Shown here: in pieces, positions 10,804 to 19,736 of the stretch
Layout of the letters: each line of letters begins with the position of its first letter
Numbering within the stretch: the first letter of the stretch is position 1
NCBI GenBank assembly: GCA_900548895.1
Contig: URLZ01000011.1
Location: forward strand, 1 to 60,230
Length of the DNA stretch: 60,230 nt
Source of the DNA: an uncultured Akkermansia sp.
Lineage (GTDB): Bacteria; Verrucomicrobiota; Verrucomicrobiia; Verrucomicrobiales; Akkermansiaceae
Direction: 5' to 3'
The notes under the pieces: model-generated
Told to the model about the DNA's origin: nothing
Seen by the model: only the letters and a program-made list of their open reading frames with translations
Database searches by the model: none
Made by a program: the position numbers and the translations under genes

Positions 10804-11736
10804 TCACTTCGAGAGCTCGAGCATGCGCAGCAGGGGCTTCTCGGCGCGGAGGCGCAGATCCTCGGGCACGCGCACCTCGGGGCTCATGTCGCGCAGGCAG
10901 TTGCGGATCTTCTCCAGCGTGTTGAGCTTCATGTACTCGCACTCGGCACAGGAGCACTTCTCCGTCCCCGCCGGGATGAACTCCTTGTCGGGGATGAGCT
11001 TGCGGAGGCGGTGCAGAATGCCGGTCTCCGTCACGATGATGAAGCGCTTGGCGGCAGACTGAGAGCAATAGCCGATCATCTTCTCCGTCGAGCAGACGTA
11101 GTCCGCCAGCAGGCGGATCGGCTCCTGACACTCGGGGTGGCAGACGACTTCGGCATCGGGATACTGCTCGCGCAGGTCGAGGATCTTGTCGCGCGTAAAC
11201 TGCTCATGCACGTGGCAGGCCCCGTTCCACAGCGTCATGGCGCGCCCTGTCTTCGCCGAGGTCCAGGCGCCGAGGTTGCGATCGGGCACAAAGAGAATCG
11301 GGCGATCCTCCGGAGCCGTCTCGATGATGCGCTGGGCGTTGCCGCTCGTCACGATCACGTCGGCCAGGGCCTTGACGCCGATGGAGCAGTTGACGTAGGC
11401 GACCACGTAGTAGTTCTCGCTCTCGTGCTCCTTCAGGAAGGCCTCGAGCTCCGCCGCCGGGCACGAGGCCTCAAGCGAGCAGGCTGCATCGAGATCGGGC
11501 AGCAGAACGGTGCGGCTCGGGTTGAGGATGCAGGCGGTCTCCGCCATGAAATGTACGCCGCAGAAGACGATGACGTCGCAGTCTGCCGCCTGAGCCTGCC
11601 GGGCCAGGGCGAGCGAGTCACCCACAAAATCGGCGATGTCTTGAATTTCCCCTCGCTGGTAGCTGTGGGCCAGAATGATGGCATTGCGCTCCCGGCGAAG
11701 CCGGCTGATCTGCTCAATCAGGTCTGCTTGTGACAT
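10804..11736 (-). CDS. nadA: Quinolinate synthase
   Basis: NadA condenses iminoaspartate with dihydroxyacetone phosphate to quinolinate for NAD synthesis, using a [4Fe-4S] cluster. The 310-aa protein has the three cluster cysteines: C86 in LLPDLDAACSLEASC, one in CHPECQEP, and one in the late KCSCAECEYM motif. ILAHSYQRGEIQDIADFVGDS is the family N-terminal motif. The ATG at 11736 lies 6 nt after the -10 hexamer, which fixes the start. nadB and nadC are not in the window. Confidence 0.97.
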   Translation of the reverse strand: MSQADLIEQISRLRRERNAIILAHSYQRGEIQDIADFVGDSLALARQAQAADCDVIVFCGVHFMAETACILNPSRTVLLPDLDAACSLEASCPAAELEAFLKEHESENYYVVAYVNCSIGVKALADVIVTSGNAQRIIETAPEDRPILFVPDRNLGAWTSAKTGRAMTLWNGACHVHEQFTRDKILDLREQYPDAEVVCHPECQEPIRLLADYVCSTEKMIGYCSQSAAKRFIIVTETGILHRLRKLIPDKEFIPAGTEKCSCAECEYMKLNTLEKIRNCLRDMSPEVRVPEDLRLRAEKPLLRMLELSK

Positions 11737-11742
11737 GCCGGA

Positions 11743-11771
11743 AGCCTACCACCCCTCGGGGGCAAAGTCAA
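11743..11771 (-). promoter_or_regulatory. Leaderless promoter of nadA
   Basis: Minus strand: TTGACT (11766-11771), 17-bp spacer, TAGGCT (11743-11748). Six nt separate the -10 from the start codon, which puts the ATG at about +1. Confidence 0.75.
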
Positions 11772-11933
11772 CGGCAAATCGCGCGCGCGTCGGCGCGCAG
11801 GTGAGCGCTGACGCGCGCGCAAGCCCCCGAAGAGAATCGGCAAGGAGCGGGTCGAAGCGCCCCTTCACAGACCCGTTCCGCCTATTTCCTGCCAAATTAG
11901 TTGGATTATTTTGAAATATGGCATAAATGTTGG

Positions 11934-11962
11934 TTGACAGCCCCCTTTTGCGGGTGTAAGTT
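11934..11962 (+). promoter_or_regulatory. Promoter of the 228-aa ankyrin protein
   Basis: TTGACA (11934-11939), 17-bp spacer, TAAGTT (11957-11962). The leader to the ATG at 11992 is about 22 nt and has no good Shine-Dalgarno sequence. Confidence 0.7.
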
Positions 11963-11991
11963 GAACTTGTAACTTTAAACTCATTCCAGAC

Positions 11992-12678
11992 ATGAAGAAC
12001 ACATACCTCAACAAACTGGGGCAGAGCTGCCGGCGCTTCGGCGTTCCGACGGCACTCGCCGCCTGCGCTGCCGTAGCTTGCATGCCGCTGCTGGCCGATG
12101 ACGACGATGACGAGACGCCGCTGATGCGCGCGGCCGAGCACGGAAGTGCGGACCGCGTCAGCGCGCTTATTGCCTCAGGTGCTCAGGTGAATGAGCGCGA
12201 CGAGGACGGCGAGACGCCGCTGATGGTGGCCGCCGGGGAGGGTCGCGCCAATGTGGTGGCGGCTCTGCTCAAGGCCGGTGCGGACGTCAACCTTCAGGAC
12301 TACGACGGCAAGACGGCTCTCATCGAGGCCGCCTCTGAAGGCAACGAGCGCATCGTGACCATGCTGCTCAACGCCGGGGCCAACGTCAACCTGGCGGAGC
12401 GCGACGGTGACACAGCCCTGATGGAGGCTGCGGACGAGGGCTATGCTGCGGTTGTGGAGATGCTGCTTGAGCGCGGTGCCGCGATCAATGCGCAGAACCG
12501 CATGGGCGAGACCGCCCTCATGAAGGCGGCTGAGGAGCAGCGCATCGAGGTGATTCGCCTCCTGCTCTCGAAGGGTGCCGACCGCAACCTGCGCGACCGC
12601 AGCGGCCGCACGGCTCTGGACATCGCCACGGGCAGCCGCGGCTTCAATCGCCAAAGCGCAATGGATCTGCTCCGCTGA
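11992..12678 (+). CDS. Exported ankyrin-repeat protein
   Basis: A 228-aa protein with a signal peptide (positive N-terminus, hydrophobic run ALAACAAVACMPLLA, predicted cleavage near residues 35-36), an acidic stretch DDDDDE, then five ankyrin repeats of 33 aa (ETPLMVAAGEGRANVVAALL and relatives). Ankyrin repeats bind partner proteins; the location should be periplasmic or outer surface. The partner is unknown. It has its own promoter and a strong terminator, so it is monocistronic. A second, much larger exported ankyrin protein lies 1.5 kb away on the other strand. Confidence 0.88.
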   Translation: MKNTYLNKLGQSCRRFGVPTALAACAAVACMPLLADDDDDETPLMRAAEHGSADRVSALIASGAQVNERDEDGETPLMVAAGEGRANVVAALLKAGADVNLQDYDGKTALIEAASEGNERIVTMLLNAGANVNLAERDGDTALMEAADEGYAAVVEMLLERGAAINAQNRMGETALMKAAEEQRIEVIRLLLSKGADRNLRDRSGRTALDIATGSRGFNRQSAMDLLR

Positions 12679-12750
12679 AGCGGCATCGCTCCACGGTGAA
12701 GTGAGGTGGAGGCTCGGCCCCGCGGGGCTCCTCCTCTTCCGAATATCCTC

Positions 12751-12784
12751 GGAGGCGAAGGGCTCGACCCTTCGCCTCCTTTTT
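12751..12784 (+). terminator. Terminator of the 228-aa ankyrin gene
   Basis: 12-bp arms GGAGGCGAAGGG (12751-12762) and CCCTTCGCCTCC (12768-12779), loop of 5, then TTTTT. Confidence 0.93.
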
Positions 12785-12964
12785 CATATCCGTCTTGCAC
12801 AGCGGAGCGGCGCAAAGGCCGGGAGCCACGGGGAAGGGACGGGGAAATTGCACCGTGCATCGCCCCGTCCCCGTTCGGTCTGCATCCGGCGTCCCAGCCC
12901 CCATGGCCCCGATTCAGCGAAGCTCTTCAACACAGAGGGAGAGCCGCAAACCTCCGAGGAGGAC

Positions 12965-14071
12965 TCAGGGAAGATACACGCGGGGCACGCGCCCCGAAAT
13001 GCTCGTGATCACGTTGCTCGGAATCGTGTGGGCGCGCGTCGTGAGCTCCTCCCAAGGCACGTTCGGCCCCATGATCTCCGCCACATCGCCGGGCTCCACC
13101 GCGCTGAGGTGCGAGACGTCAACCATGATCTGATCCATCGTGACGCGGCCGAGCACGGGGCAGTACGAGCCGTTGAGGTAAACGCGGGACCCCGTGTTGG
13201 AGAGGTAGTGCAGGTACCCGTCCGCGAAGCCGATGCCGATGGTGGCCACGCGCGTGGGGCCGCTGGTGATGTAGGTGTGGTCGTAGGAGACGCCGTGGTT
13301 GTCGGGCAGCGTGCGCACCAGCGTCACGCGGCTGTAGAGCGTCAGCGTATTGCGCAGCTCGCGGTTGTAGGGCGAGGGCATGGGCGAGTAGCCGTAGAGG
13401 ATGCGGCCGAGGCGCACCATGTTCGTGCTCGGTGCGGAGTAGTTGAACACGGCCGCGCTGCTGCACAGGTGGCGGTACGGCAGCTCGAGATGCTCGCTGA
13501 GCTCCTTGACGGCGCGCTCGTAGCAGCGAATCTGCCGATGCGTGAATGAAATATCCTTCGAGGCCGCGGACAGATGGGAAAACACGCCCTCGATGTGCAG
13601 GTTCTCGAAGTTGTTGAGCGCCTCGCCGAGCCCCGGCAGATCCGTCGGCAGCAGACCGGCCCGGCCCATGCCGGTATCCACGCTGATGTGCAGATGCACC
13701 TTTTTGCCGTAGAGCTTTCCGAGCGAATTGAAATGCTGAGCCTCCTCCAGGCTTGACAGCGCGGCGCGCCACCCGTTCTGCACGATGGCCTCGCGCTCGG
13801 CCGGGAAACAGGGACCGAGGATAAAGGGACAGACGCGGCAGCCCGCATCGCGGACGCGCGCCGCCTCCGTCACCGTCGCAACCCCAAAAAATTCAATCGG
13901 CTCTGTGTCCAGAGCGCGCACGACGCCCTCCAGCCCGTGGCCATAGGCCTCAGCCTTCACGATAGCCATCTGACGGTGATTCGGCAGCACGCGGCGGATC
14001 ACGGAAAGGTTGTGCCGCATGGCGTCCGTGTCCACTTCTGCCCAGGCCCGGAAGAGAGAGGTATCCTGCAT
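12965..14071 (-). CDS. alr: Alanine racemase
   Basis: PLP enzyme that makes D-alanine for peptidoglycan. The 368-aa protein has the PLP lysine K39 in [11 protein letters not shown], the catalytic tyrosine in the [11 protein letters not shown] region, and the family signatures [10 protein letters not shown] and [13 protein letters not shown]. The C-terminal beta domain is complete. The start at 14071 is 6 nt past the -10 element. It stands alone, convergent with the small ankyrin gene. Confidence 0.96.
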   Translation of the reverse strand: MQDTSLFRAWAEVDTDAMRHNLSVIRRVLPNHRQMAIVKAEAYGHGLEGVVRALDTEPIEFFGVATVTEAARVRDAGCRVCPFILGPCFPAEREAIVQNGWRAALSSLEEAQHFNSLGKLYGKKVHLHISVDTGMGRAGLLPTDLPGLGEALNNFENLHIEGVFSHLSAASKDISFTHRQIRCYERAVKELSEHLELPYRHLCSSAAVFNYSAPSTNMVRLGRILYGYSPMPSPYNRELRNTLTLYSRVTLVRTLPDNHGVSYDHTYITSGPTRVATIGIGFADGYLHYLSNTGSRVYLNGSYCPVLGRVTMDQIMVDVSHLSAVEPGDVAEIMGPNVPWEELTTRAHTIPSNVITSISGRVPRVYLP

Positions 14072-14077
14072 GGGCGT

Positions 14078-14106
14078 ATTGTATGCCCGGGGCGCTCACT
14101 TGGCAA
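14078..14106 (-). promoter_or_regulatory. Leaderless promoter of alr
   Basis: Minus strand: TTGCCA (14101-14106), 17-bp spacer, TACAAT (14078-14083), then 6 nt to the ATG at 14071. Confidence 0.8.
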
Positions 14107-14181
14107 CTTTTTTTTGACTCAGCCACGCGCTTCTGCCCAGTGTCCGTTCCCGTGAATTCGTGAGGCAACCGAGGCGAGGAA

Positions 14182-14201
14182 CCTCCCCGTCCCCGGGGAG
14201 G
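14182..14201 (-). terminator. Possible weak terminator of the 841-aa ankyrin gene
   Basis: 7-bp arms CCTCCCC and GGGGAGG (14182-14188, 14195-14201) about 25 nt past the stop codon, followed on the minus strand by only two T. It may be a processing signal instead. Confidence 0.35.
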
Positions 14202-14226
14202 ACAACGCCTGCCCCTCGCGAACGGC

Positions 14227-16752
14227 TCAGGGCGTCGGTTCCGCATCTCCCACCTCAGGCGCCTCGTGAGACCGGTCCGACTCAGCGGCCGAGCTGCGGC
14301 GCGGGGATGAAGCCGCAGCCTCGAGAAGCGGGATAAGCTCCGTGCGCCCCAGTTCCCGCGCATACATGAGCGGCGTTCGACCTTCACCATCGAGCGCAGA
14401 CGCATCAGCTCCGGCGGCGAGCAGAGCCGGCACCAGGACCCCGGGGCAAGACGAGTTTCTCACAGCCCTGTGCAGACTCCCCGCGCTGGACCCGGATGGC
14501 GCATCAGGTTGAACTCCGGTCGCCAGCAGTATCAGTGCGATGTCATCCCTCCCCTCCGAAAGCGCAGACCCGAGCAACTCCGGCAAGTTCGGCATATGAT
14601 CCGGGTGGCGCTGCGCCGCTTCCAGCAGGGCGAGGAAGACGTCGGCATGGGAATCGAGGATGGCAACATCATACAGACCACACATTCCGTCGTCGTCCTC
14701 GATGTCATCATCCGAGGACTCTTGAACGGGGCGCGAAAAGACAACCTCGGCCAGCAAGCGCACAACCTCCCGTTGATTACGGCCGACGGCCGTTCTCAAC
14801 GGCGTGAGTCTCGCTTGCCCCTTCCCCTCGACGTCCGCACCGCCCTTCAGCAAGAGCCCGGCAATGCCGGCATGCCCGGCCCACGCTGCCAAATGAAGGG
14901 GAGTCAGATTCGTCTCGGCCGTCATCGCATCAGGGTCTGCGCCTGCTGCCAGCAGAGCGGCGACGCAGTTTTCGTAACCCTCGGCCTCCACCTCGCTCAA
15001 GGGAGGGTCATTATAGCGGTAGGCGCTGGTTTCGACCCTCTCGGACACCAGAGGGTCGCCATCTTCGGGGGGCGCGCTTCCGCCGAGAGCCGCGCAGTGC
15101 AGCGGACACAGCTGCGTTGCCTCACAGCAGCAATCGGGCGAAACGCCGGCTGCCAGCAGGAGGCGCAGCGAAGCGACCTCCCCGCGTGCGGCAGCCTCAT
15201 GAAGCGGCGTGAAGCCCCGCGCATCCATCGCATCGGGGGCAGCCCCCGCTGCCAGCAGAGCCTCCACGCAGCTTTCCCCGCAACTGGAGCCGGCAGCCTC
15301 GTGAAGCGGGCGCCGGCCGGAGCCGTCCTCTGCGTTGGGATCAGCCCCTGCTGCCAGCAACAGGCGGAGGATATCCGAGCCTCCTCCTTTAGCTGCCTCA
15401 TGCAGCGCCGTGCGTCCCTCTCCGAAGCGAGCGTTCACCTCCGCCCCAGCCTCCAGAAGGCCGCGAACCAAGGCGCCGCAGTGAACTTTAACCGCCTCGT
15501 GCAGGGGCGTCATCCCCCTTGTGTCGCGGGACTGAACATCAGCTCCGGCCTTCAGCAGCAGACGAAGACAGGCCACGGCATCCTCATCGCTCTTCCCGAA
15601 GGAGGCGCAGGCCAAGTGATGCAGCGGCGTCTTTCCGTTGCGATCCGCCCCGTCAGCCTCGACACCGGCCTCGAGGAGAAGCTGCATCGCGGCAACAGAA
15701 CCGGCTGCGGCGGCATAGGAGAGCGCCGTGCAACCGTCAGCATCTCGAGCGCCGGGATCCGCCCCGGCCCGAAGCAGCAGCGCCACGCTTTCCGAATCCC
15801 CGAGACGAGCCGCAGCCATCAGGGGTGTCAGCCCGCTTCGATCCGCCGAATTTACCGAACTTCCGGCAGCCAGCAGGATGGAAACGGACGAGGCAGAGCC
15901 AGCCGCGGCGTGGAGCGCTGTCTCGCCTGCGTTATCTGCCTCCTGTGCCGATGCCCCAGCGCTCAGAAGGAGACGCAGGGCCTCAGGGCTCCGGCGATCT
16001 GCCGCCGCAAGCAGAGGCGTTTCACCCCGTCGATTGCGAGCGTGAACATTCGCCCCGCCCTGCAGCAATGCCTGAATCACCTCAGGAGAAGCCTCGGCAA
16101 CCGCCCCGTGCAGAGGAGTATCGCCGGACGCATTCACGGCATTCGGGTCAGCCCCCGCCGCGAGCAGGATTTGCGCGATCGCGAGCATGGATTCCGGAGT
16201 CTGCTCCCGGGCGTTTGTACCCGAGTCTACCAGCAGTCGATTCGGGTCGCGAAAGAGCTCGTGCAACGGCGTATTACCCCGTACATCCCGCAGGTTCACC
16301 GAGGCGCCTCCGTCCACAAAAGCCCTGACCCCATCCTCGCTGGCCGATCGTACAGCCTCTTGAAGCGGCAGCAGGCCACGATGGTCTCGGATGTCCTCCC
16401 GAGCTCCGGCCTCAAGAGCAGCCCGAACGACATCCGCCGACAGCCCGGGAACGAGCAGCTTGCGGAGAACGGATTCGCCCTCTTTCTCCTCCCAGCGTCT
16501 CACCAGACCATCCTCACGAAGCAGCCTGATGGCCTGTTCCGCATCCTCGCTCCAAAGCGCATCCTTGACCTGATCCATGCGCTCCTCGTCCGTTGTCTCC
16601 ACATCCACGGCGGACGCCGTTTCAGGAAGCTCCTTCCCTTGCGCCCCAAGGGGCTCGGAAGAAGCCGTAGCCGGCAAAACATGCAGGGAAGCACTGCTGA
16701 TCACAAAGTAGGCACTCAGCCGCGCCATGAGGGAGGAGGGAAAAGGAGTCAT
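14227..16752 (-). CDS. Large exported ankyrin-repeat protein
   Basis: An 841-aa protein with a hydrophobic N-terminal segment (MARLSAYFVISSASLHVLPA from residue 9) that looks like a signal peptide, a short acidic region, then ankyrin repeats filling most of the chain (about 17-20 repeats; TPLHEAAARGEVASLRLLL is a clear one). Around residues 580-610 and 660-690 the repeats are interrupted by acidic loops (for example ESSDDDIEDDDG). It ends in a serine- and acid-rich tail. The ATG at 16752 is supported by a promoter 10 nt upstream; a longer frame to 16875 would run through that promoter. Function unknown; a protein-binding scaffold outside the cytoplasm is inferred. Confidence 0.85.
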   Translation of the reverse strand: MTPFPSSLMARLSAYFVISSASLHVLPATASSEPLGAQGKELPETASAVDVETTDEERMDQVKDALWSEDAEQAIRLLREDGLVRRWEEKEGESVLRKLLVPGLSADVVRAALEAGAREDIRDHRGLLPLQEAVRSASEDGVRAFVDGGASVNLRDVRGNTPLHELFRDPNRLLVDSGTNAREQTPESMLAIAQILLAAGADPNAVNASGDTPLHGAVAEASPEVIQALLQGGANVHARNRRGETPLLAAADRRSPEALRLLLSAGASAQEADNAGETALHAAAGSASSVSILLAAGSSVNSADRSGLTPLMAAARLGDSESVALLLRAGADPGARDADGCTALSYAAAAGSVAAMQLLLEAGVEADGADRNGKTPLHHLACASFGKSDEDAVACLRLLLKAGADVQSRDTRGMTPLHEAVKVHCGALVRGLLEAGAEVNARFGEGRTALHEAAKGGGSDILRLLLAAGADPNAEDGSGRRPLHEAAGSSCGESCVEALLAAGAAPDAMDARGFTPLHEAAARGEVASLRLLLAAGVSPDCCCEATQLCPLHCAALGGSAPPEDGDPLVSERVETSAYRYNDPPLSEVEAEGYENCVAALLAAGADPDAMTAETNLTPLHLAAWAGHAGIAGLLLKGGADVEGKGQARLTPLRTAVGRNQREVVRLLAEVVFSRPVQESSDDDIEDDDGMCGLYDVAILDSHADVFLALLEAAQRHPDHMPNLPELLGSALSEGRDDIALILLATGVQPDAPSGSSAGSLHRAVRNSSCPGVLVPALLAAGADASALDGEGRTPLMYARELGRTELIPLLEAAASSPRRSSAAESDRSHEAPEVGDAEPTP

Positions 16753-16762
16753 ACCAGCCGTA

Positions 16763-16791
16763 GCTCTACCATTCCGCCAATGCTTTGTCAA
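16763..16791 (-). promoter_or_regulatory. Promoter of the 841-aa ankyrin gene
   Basis: Minus strand: TTGACA (16786-16791), 17-bp spacer, TAGAGC (16763-16768), then 10 nt to the ATG, so the leader is about 4 nt. Confidence 0.65.
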
Positions 16792-17207
16792 ACAATTTGT
16801 TCGCAGATCCCGTTTTTTATACTTGAAATCAGGATGTAATTCCCTTACAATGGCAGTGCTTTCCAACAGAGGCAAAACCGGTCGAGGCTTGAGCTTTCAA
16901 GAGTCCGCCCCCTCAAACGGCAAGTGAAGAGCCGAATGCTGCGCGGAGCAAAACCTCGCCCTCTCCATTCGGGTTCCCCATGGCTCGCTGCCGACCAAGC
17001 TTCGATCGGGTCACCTCCAGAAGCCGCCTGAGGCCGAAATAGTCTCGCAGGACGGACAACTCCTCGCTCTGGCGGCTTTCGGAGTCTCCTCCTCCCGGCT
17101 CCGAGCCTTTCGGGAGACGGCACCGCCCCCCCAAGCCCGATCACCCTGCAGAGCCGCTGAGCCCCCCCCGCTAACCCCACTGCCTCCCTACTCAAAAACC
17201 AACGCCC
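16792..17207. other. Spacer without recognised genes
   Basis: About 400 bp between two divergent genes. It is AT-richer near 16800-16870, just upstream of the ankyrin promoter. I found no RNA gene and no clear plus-strand promoter for the gene starting at 17208. Confidence 0.5.
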
Positions 17208-19517
17208 GTGAAGTTTCTCTTTTCCCTCCACTTTGTACGCCTCGGCGCAGCGCTTGCACCGCTGCCGGCGTTCGTACTCGCGCTCGCGCCGGGCTTTGTC
17301 TCTCTAACCCTCGCCGAAGGTGAAGCTCCGGGGGCCCCGGTGGCTCAGACTGCGCCGTCCCCGTCCTCCCCCGAGGCGGCTCTGATGGCCGAGGCTCGGG
17401 CAGCCGCCGACGCGCCGCCCGCCACGGCTGAGCAGCGCGCCCGCCGCTACCCGGGCGCGGCTCTGTTGCCTGCGGACGTCACCTGCCTCGCCTCCCTCGC
17501 CGACAGCCCCGTGGTGCACGCCTCCCTCAGCCTCTTCTGCCTGCGCCGCGACCTGCCGCTCGTGCAGCACGCCACCATCGGCCTGACCAGCCCCCTCGCC
17601 GAAGCCTTGGCCGCGCAGCTGAGCCACCTACAAGGCTCAAATGAAAAGGCCGCAGCGGTGGGCGCTGTGCCTTTCGTCCTTTCGGCCGAAGAGGAAGACC
17701 CCCTCGGCAAGATCGGCAGCCTCCTGATCAACACCGCCAAGAGCAACCCGAAGCTGAGCCCCGCCTATCTGGTGCTGGGTTGCGGCGACCGCGCCGCAGC
17801 CGCCTGCGAGCAGCACATGCACCGCCTCGCCAAAGCCGTCGGGGCGCAGCCGGTGCGATACAAAGCCCTGAAGGGCTACCGCCTCAGTCTGGGGGCCCTC
17901 CACTGCCTGAGCTCAGGGAAGCCCGCCGACTCGAAGCCCGGTGACACAAGGCCCCCGGGCGCCGACCGATCCGGGGCTGAGGGCAAGCCCGGCGAGGACA
18001 GCAAGCCCAACACCGACCGCGTCGACGAGTACGGAGCGCTCGCCGGCCGCTACCTGCACCTGCTCTACGTCCGCCGAGACGGGATGAGTCTCTGGGTGTT
18101 GACTGAAAACCCGAGAGACATCCGCCTGCCCGCCACGGCGGCAGACTCCGTCCTCGCGACCGACTTCGGACGCTTGGCGGACGGGCATACGGATCGCCAG
18201 CCCCACCTCATCGCCAAGCTTGACGCCGCGCCCCTGCGCGCCTTGGCCGCCGCCCTGCTGCACCATGGCAAGCACGCCGCCGCGCAGCTGCACGAGCAGC
18301 TCTTTGCATCGGCGGTTGCCTCCTCATCCTTTGCTCCCGCCGCAGCGGACGCCCCCTCCGCAGACGCCATCTTTCCTGACGTCACTTCCCCTGCCCTCGC
18401 TTCCGGCGCCGACGCCGCAGCGCACGAGCGCCAACACGCTGAAGCGAGCTTTGCCGAGCTCGCCGCCATGGGCGACCAAAGTCTGGAGCCGATCCTCCGC
18501 CTCACGGAGCCACTCACGCTCCGGCTGCGCTATGACGCGGCGAGCGCAGCCGTGCACATCGAGGCCTGCGGTGACGCCTGCGGGCTGAGCTTTGAGCCCG
18601 AGCCCCTGTATCTGACCAGCAGCACCGAGGATCCGAGCGTCATCCTCAGCGCCGAATCCGCCCCGGCCAACCTCGCGACCCTGCCCGACTCGGACGCCGT
18701 CTGCAACGCCCTCGAGCACTGCCTCGCCCACGCGCTGAACCGCTGGTCGGAACGCCCCGCCGACAGCAAAGACAGCACGAGCAACACGAACAACGTCAAC
18801 AACGCCGACCATGGCCAAGACGCCGCCACCTCCGGCAGCGCTATCTCCTCCGGCAGCGCAGCGGACACCGCCAAGGCCGACGAGGCCGCTGCGGCGAAGG
18901 TGAACGACGCTGCTTCTCTCTACCGCCTGCTGCGCCCGAGCCTCCGACAGGCTGGGCGAGCCCTGCGCACCGTGCAGCGCAGTCTCTCCCGCCACGGGGG
19001 GATTGTCCTGCGCGAGCAGCCGAGAACCGAGCTGAGCCTCAGCCTCCACGCCCCCGTGAGCAACCCGCGCGGGCTTCAGCAGGGCTGGGAGGAGCTGATG
19101 GACGCGGTCGATGCGGGTGTGCGGGCCGTCGGCATGCACCCGGACGTCATCAACATGCTCCCCGTGGCCGTGCAGGACGGCCCGCGCGGCTCCACCTCCT
19201 ACCGCCTGCTGCTGCCCGTCTCTCTCCCCGGTCTCAGCCCCGGGATTCTCGTGAGCGATACCGACCTGCTGCTCGGCAGCAACGCCGAGGCAGACCGCGC
19301 CCTTCTGGCGCGGAAAACGAGCAGCGAGCCGCTGCCAGGCGCCGTCTTCCACCTCAATGTGCGCGCCGCCCTCTCCCTGCTCTCCCGACGCGGGGCCCTG
19401 CCGCAGGCGTGGGAAAGCGGCCCGGCCGGCGAGCTGCTGCACCGCCTGCGCACCGTCACCGGCTGCCTGACCGTGCAGCAAGGGAAGGCAAGGCTGCACC
19501 TGCTGCTGCATTTCTGA
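17208..19517 (+). CDS. Exported protein of unknown function, 769 aa
   Basis: The chain begins with a GTG codon and a signal peptide (KFLFSLHFVRLGAALAPLPAF, with cleavage likely near residues 36-40). The mature part is alanine-rich with three low-complexity linkers (about residues 39-80, 240-270 and 520-570, rich in Ser, Asp, Asn and Ala) between folded-looking blocks such as DPLGKIGSLLINTAKSNP and RGSTSYRLLLPVSLPG. The block architecture loosely recalls DUF3352-like exported proteins, but I cannot assign a family. It is followed by lepA, which has its own promoter. The long opposite-strand frames here are composition artefacts. Confidence 0.7.
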   Translation: MKFLFSLHFVRLGAALAPLPAFVLALAPGFVSLTLAEGEAPGAPVAQTAPSPSSPEAALMAEARAAADAPPATAEQRARRYPGAALLPADVTCLASLADSPVVHASLSLFCLRRDLPLVQHATIGLTSPLAEALAAQLSHLQGSNEKAAAVGAVPFVLSAEEEDPLGKIGSLLINTAKSNPKLSPAYLVLGCGDRAAAACEQHMHRLAKAVGAQPVRYKALKGYRLSLGALHCLSSGKPADSKPGDTRPPGADRSGAEGKPGEDSKPNTDRVDEYGALAGRYLHLLYVRRDGMSLWVLTENPRDIRLPATAADSVLATDFGRLADGHTDRQPHLIAKLDAAPLRALAAALLHHGKHAAAQLHEQLFASAVASSSFAPAAADAPSADAIFPDVTSPALASGADAAAHERQHAEASFAELAAMGDQSLEPILRLTEPLTLRLRYDAASAAVHIEACGDACGLSFEPEPLYLTSSTEDPSVILSAESAPANLATLPDSDAVCNALEHCLAHALNRWSERPADSKDSTSNTNNVNNADHGQDAATSGSAISSGSAADTAKADEAAAAKVNDAASLYRLLRPSLRQAGRALRTVQRSLSRHGGIVLREQPRTELSLSLHAPVSNPRGLQQGWEELMDAVDAGVRAVGMHPDVINMLPVAVQDGPRGSTSYRLLLPVSLPGLSPGILVSDTDLLLGSNAEADRALLARKTSSEPLPGAVFHLNVRAALSLLSRRGALPQAWESGPAGELLHRLRTVTGCLTVQQGKARLHLLLHF

Positions 19518-19698
19518 GAGCCCCTGCCCTCGTCTTCTCGGCCCTCTCTGAGCCGAGCGAGCTGCGAGAAACGAGCCAACTCAGCGAAAGTCAGCGACCG
19601 ATGCCCGCAGGAGCCCGCAGTCCCCGCGAGGGCCCGCGTCGCCCGCGGTTGTGATGCCTCCGGGTACGTATTCCGCAAGTTACGGACTCGCATTTAGC

Positions 19699-19727
19699 TT
19701 GACTGATCCCCTTGATTCGCGTATCCT
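19699..19727 (+). promoter_or_regulatory. Promoter of lepA
   Basis: TTGACT (19699-19704), 17-bp spacer, TATCCT (19722-19727), then 9 nt to the ATG at 19737; the leader is about 3 nt. Confidence 0.75.
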
Positions 19728-19736
19728 TGCGCGCGC

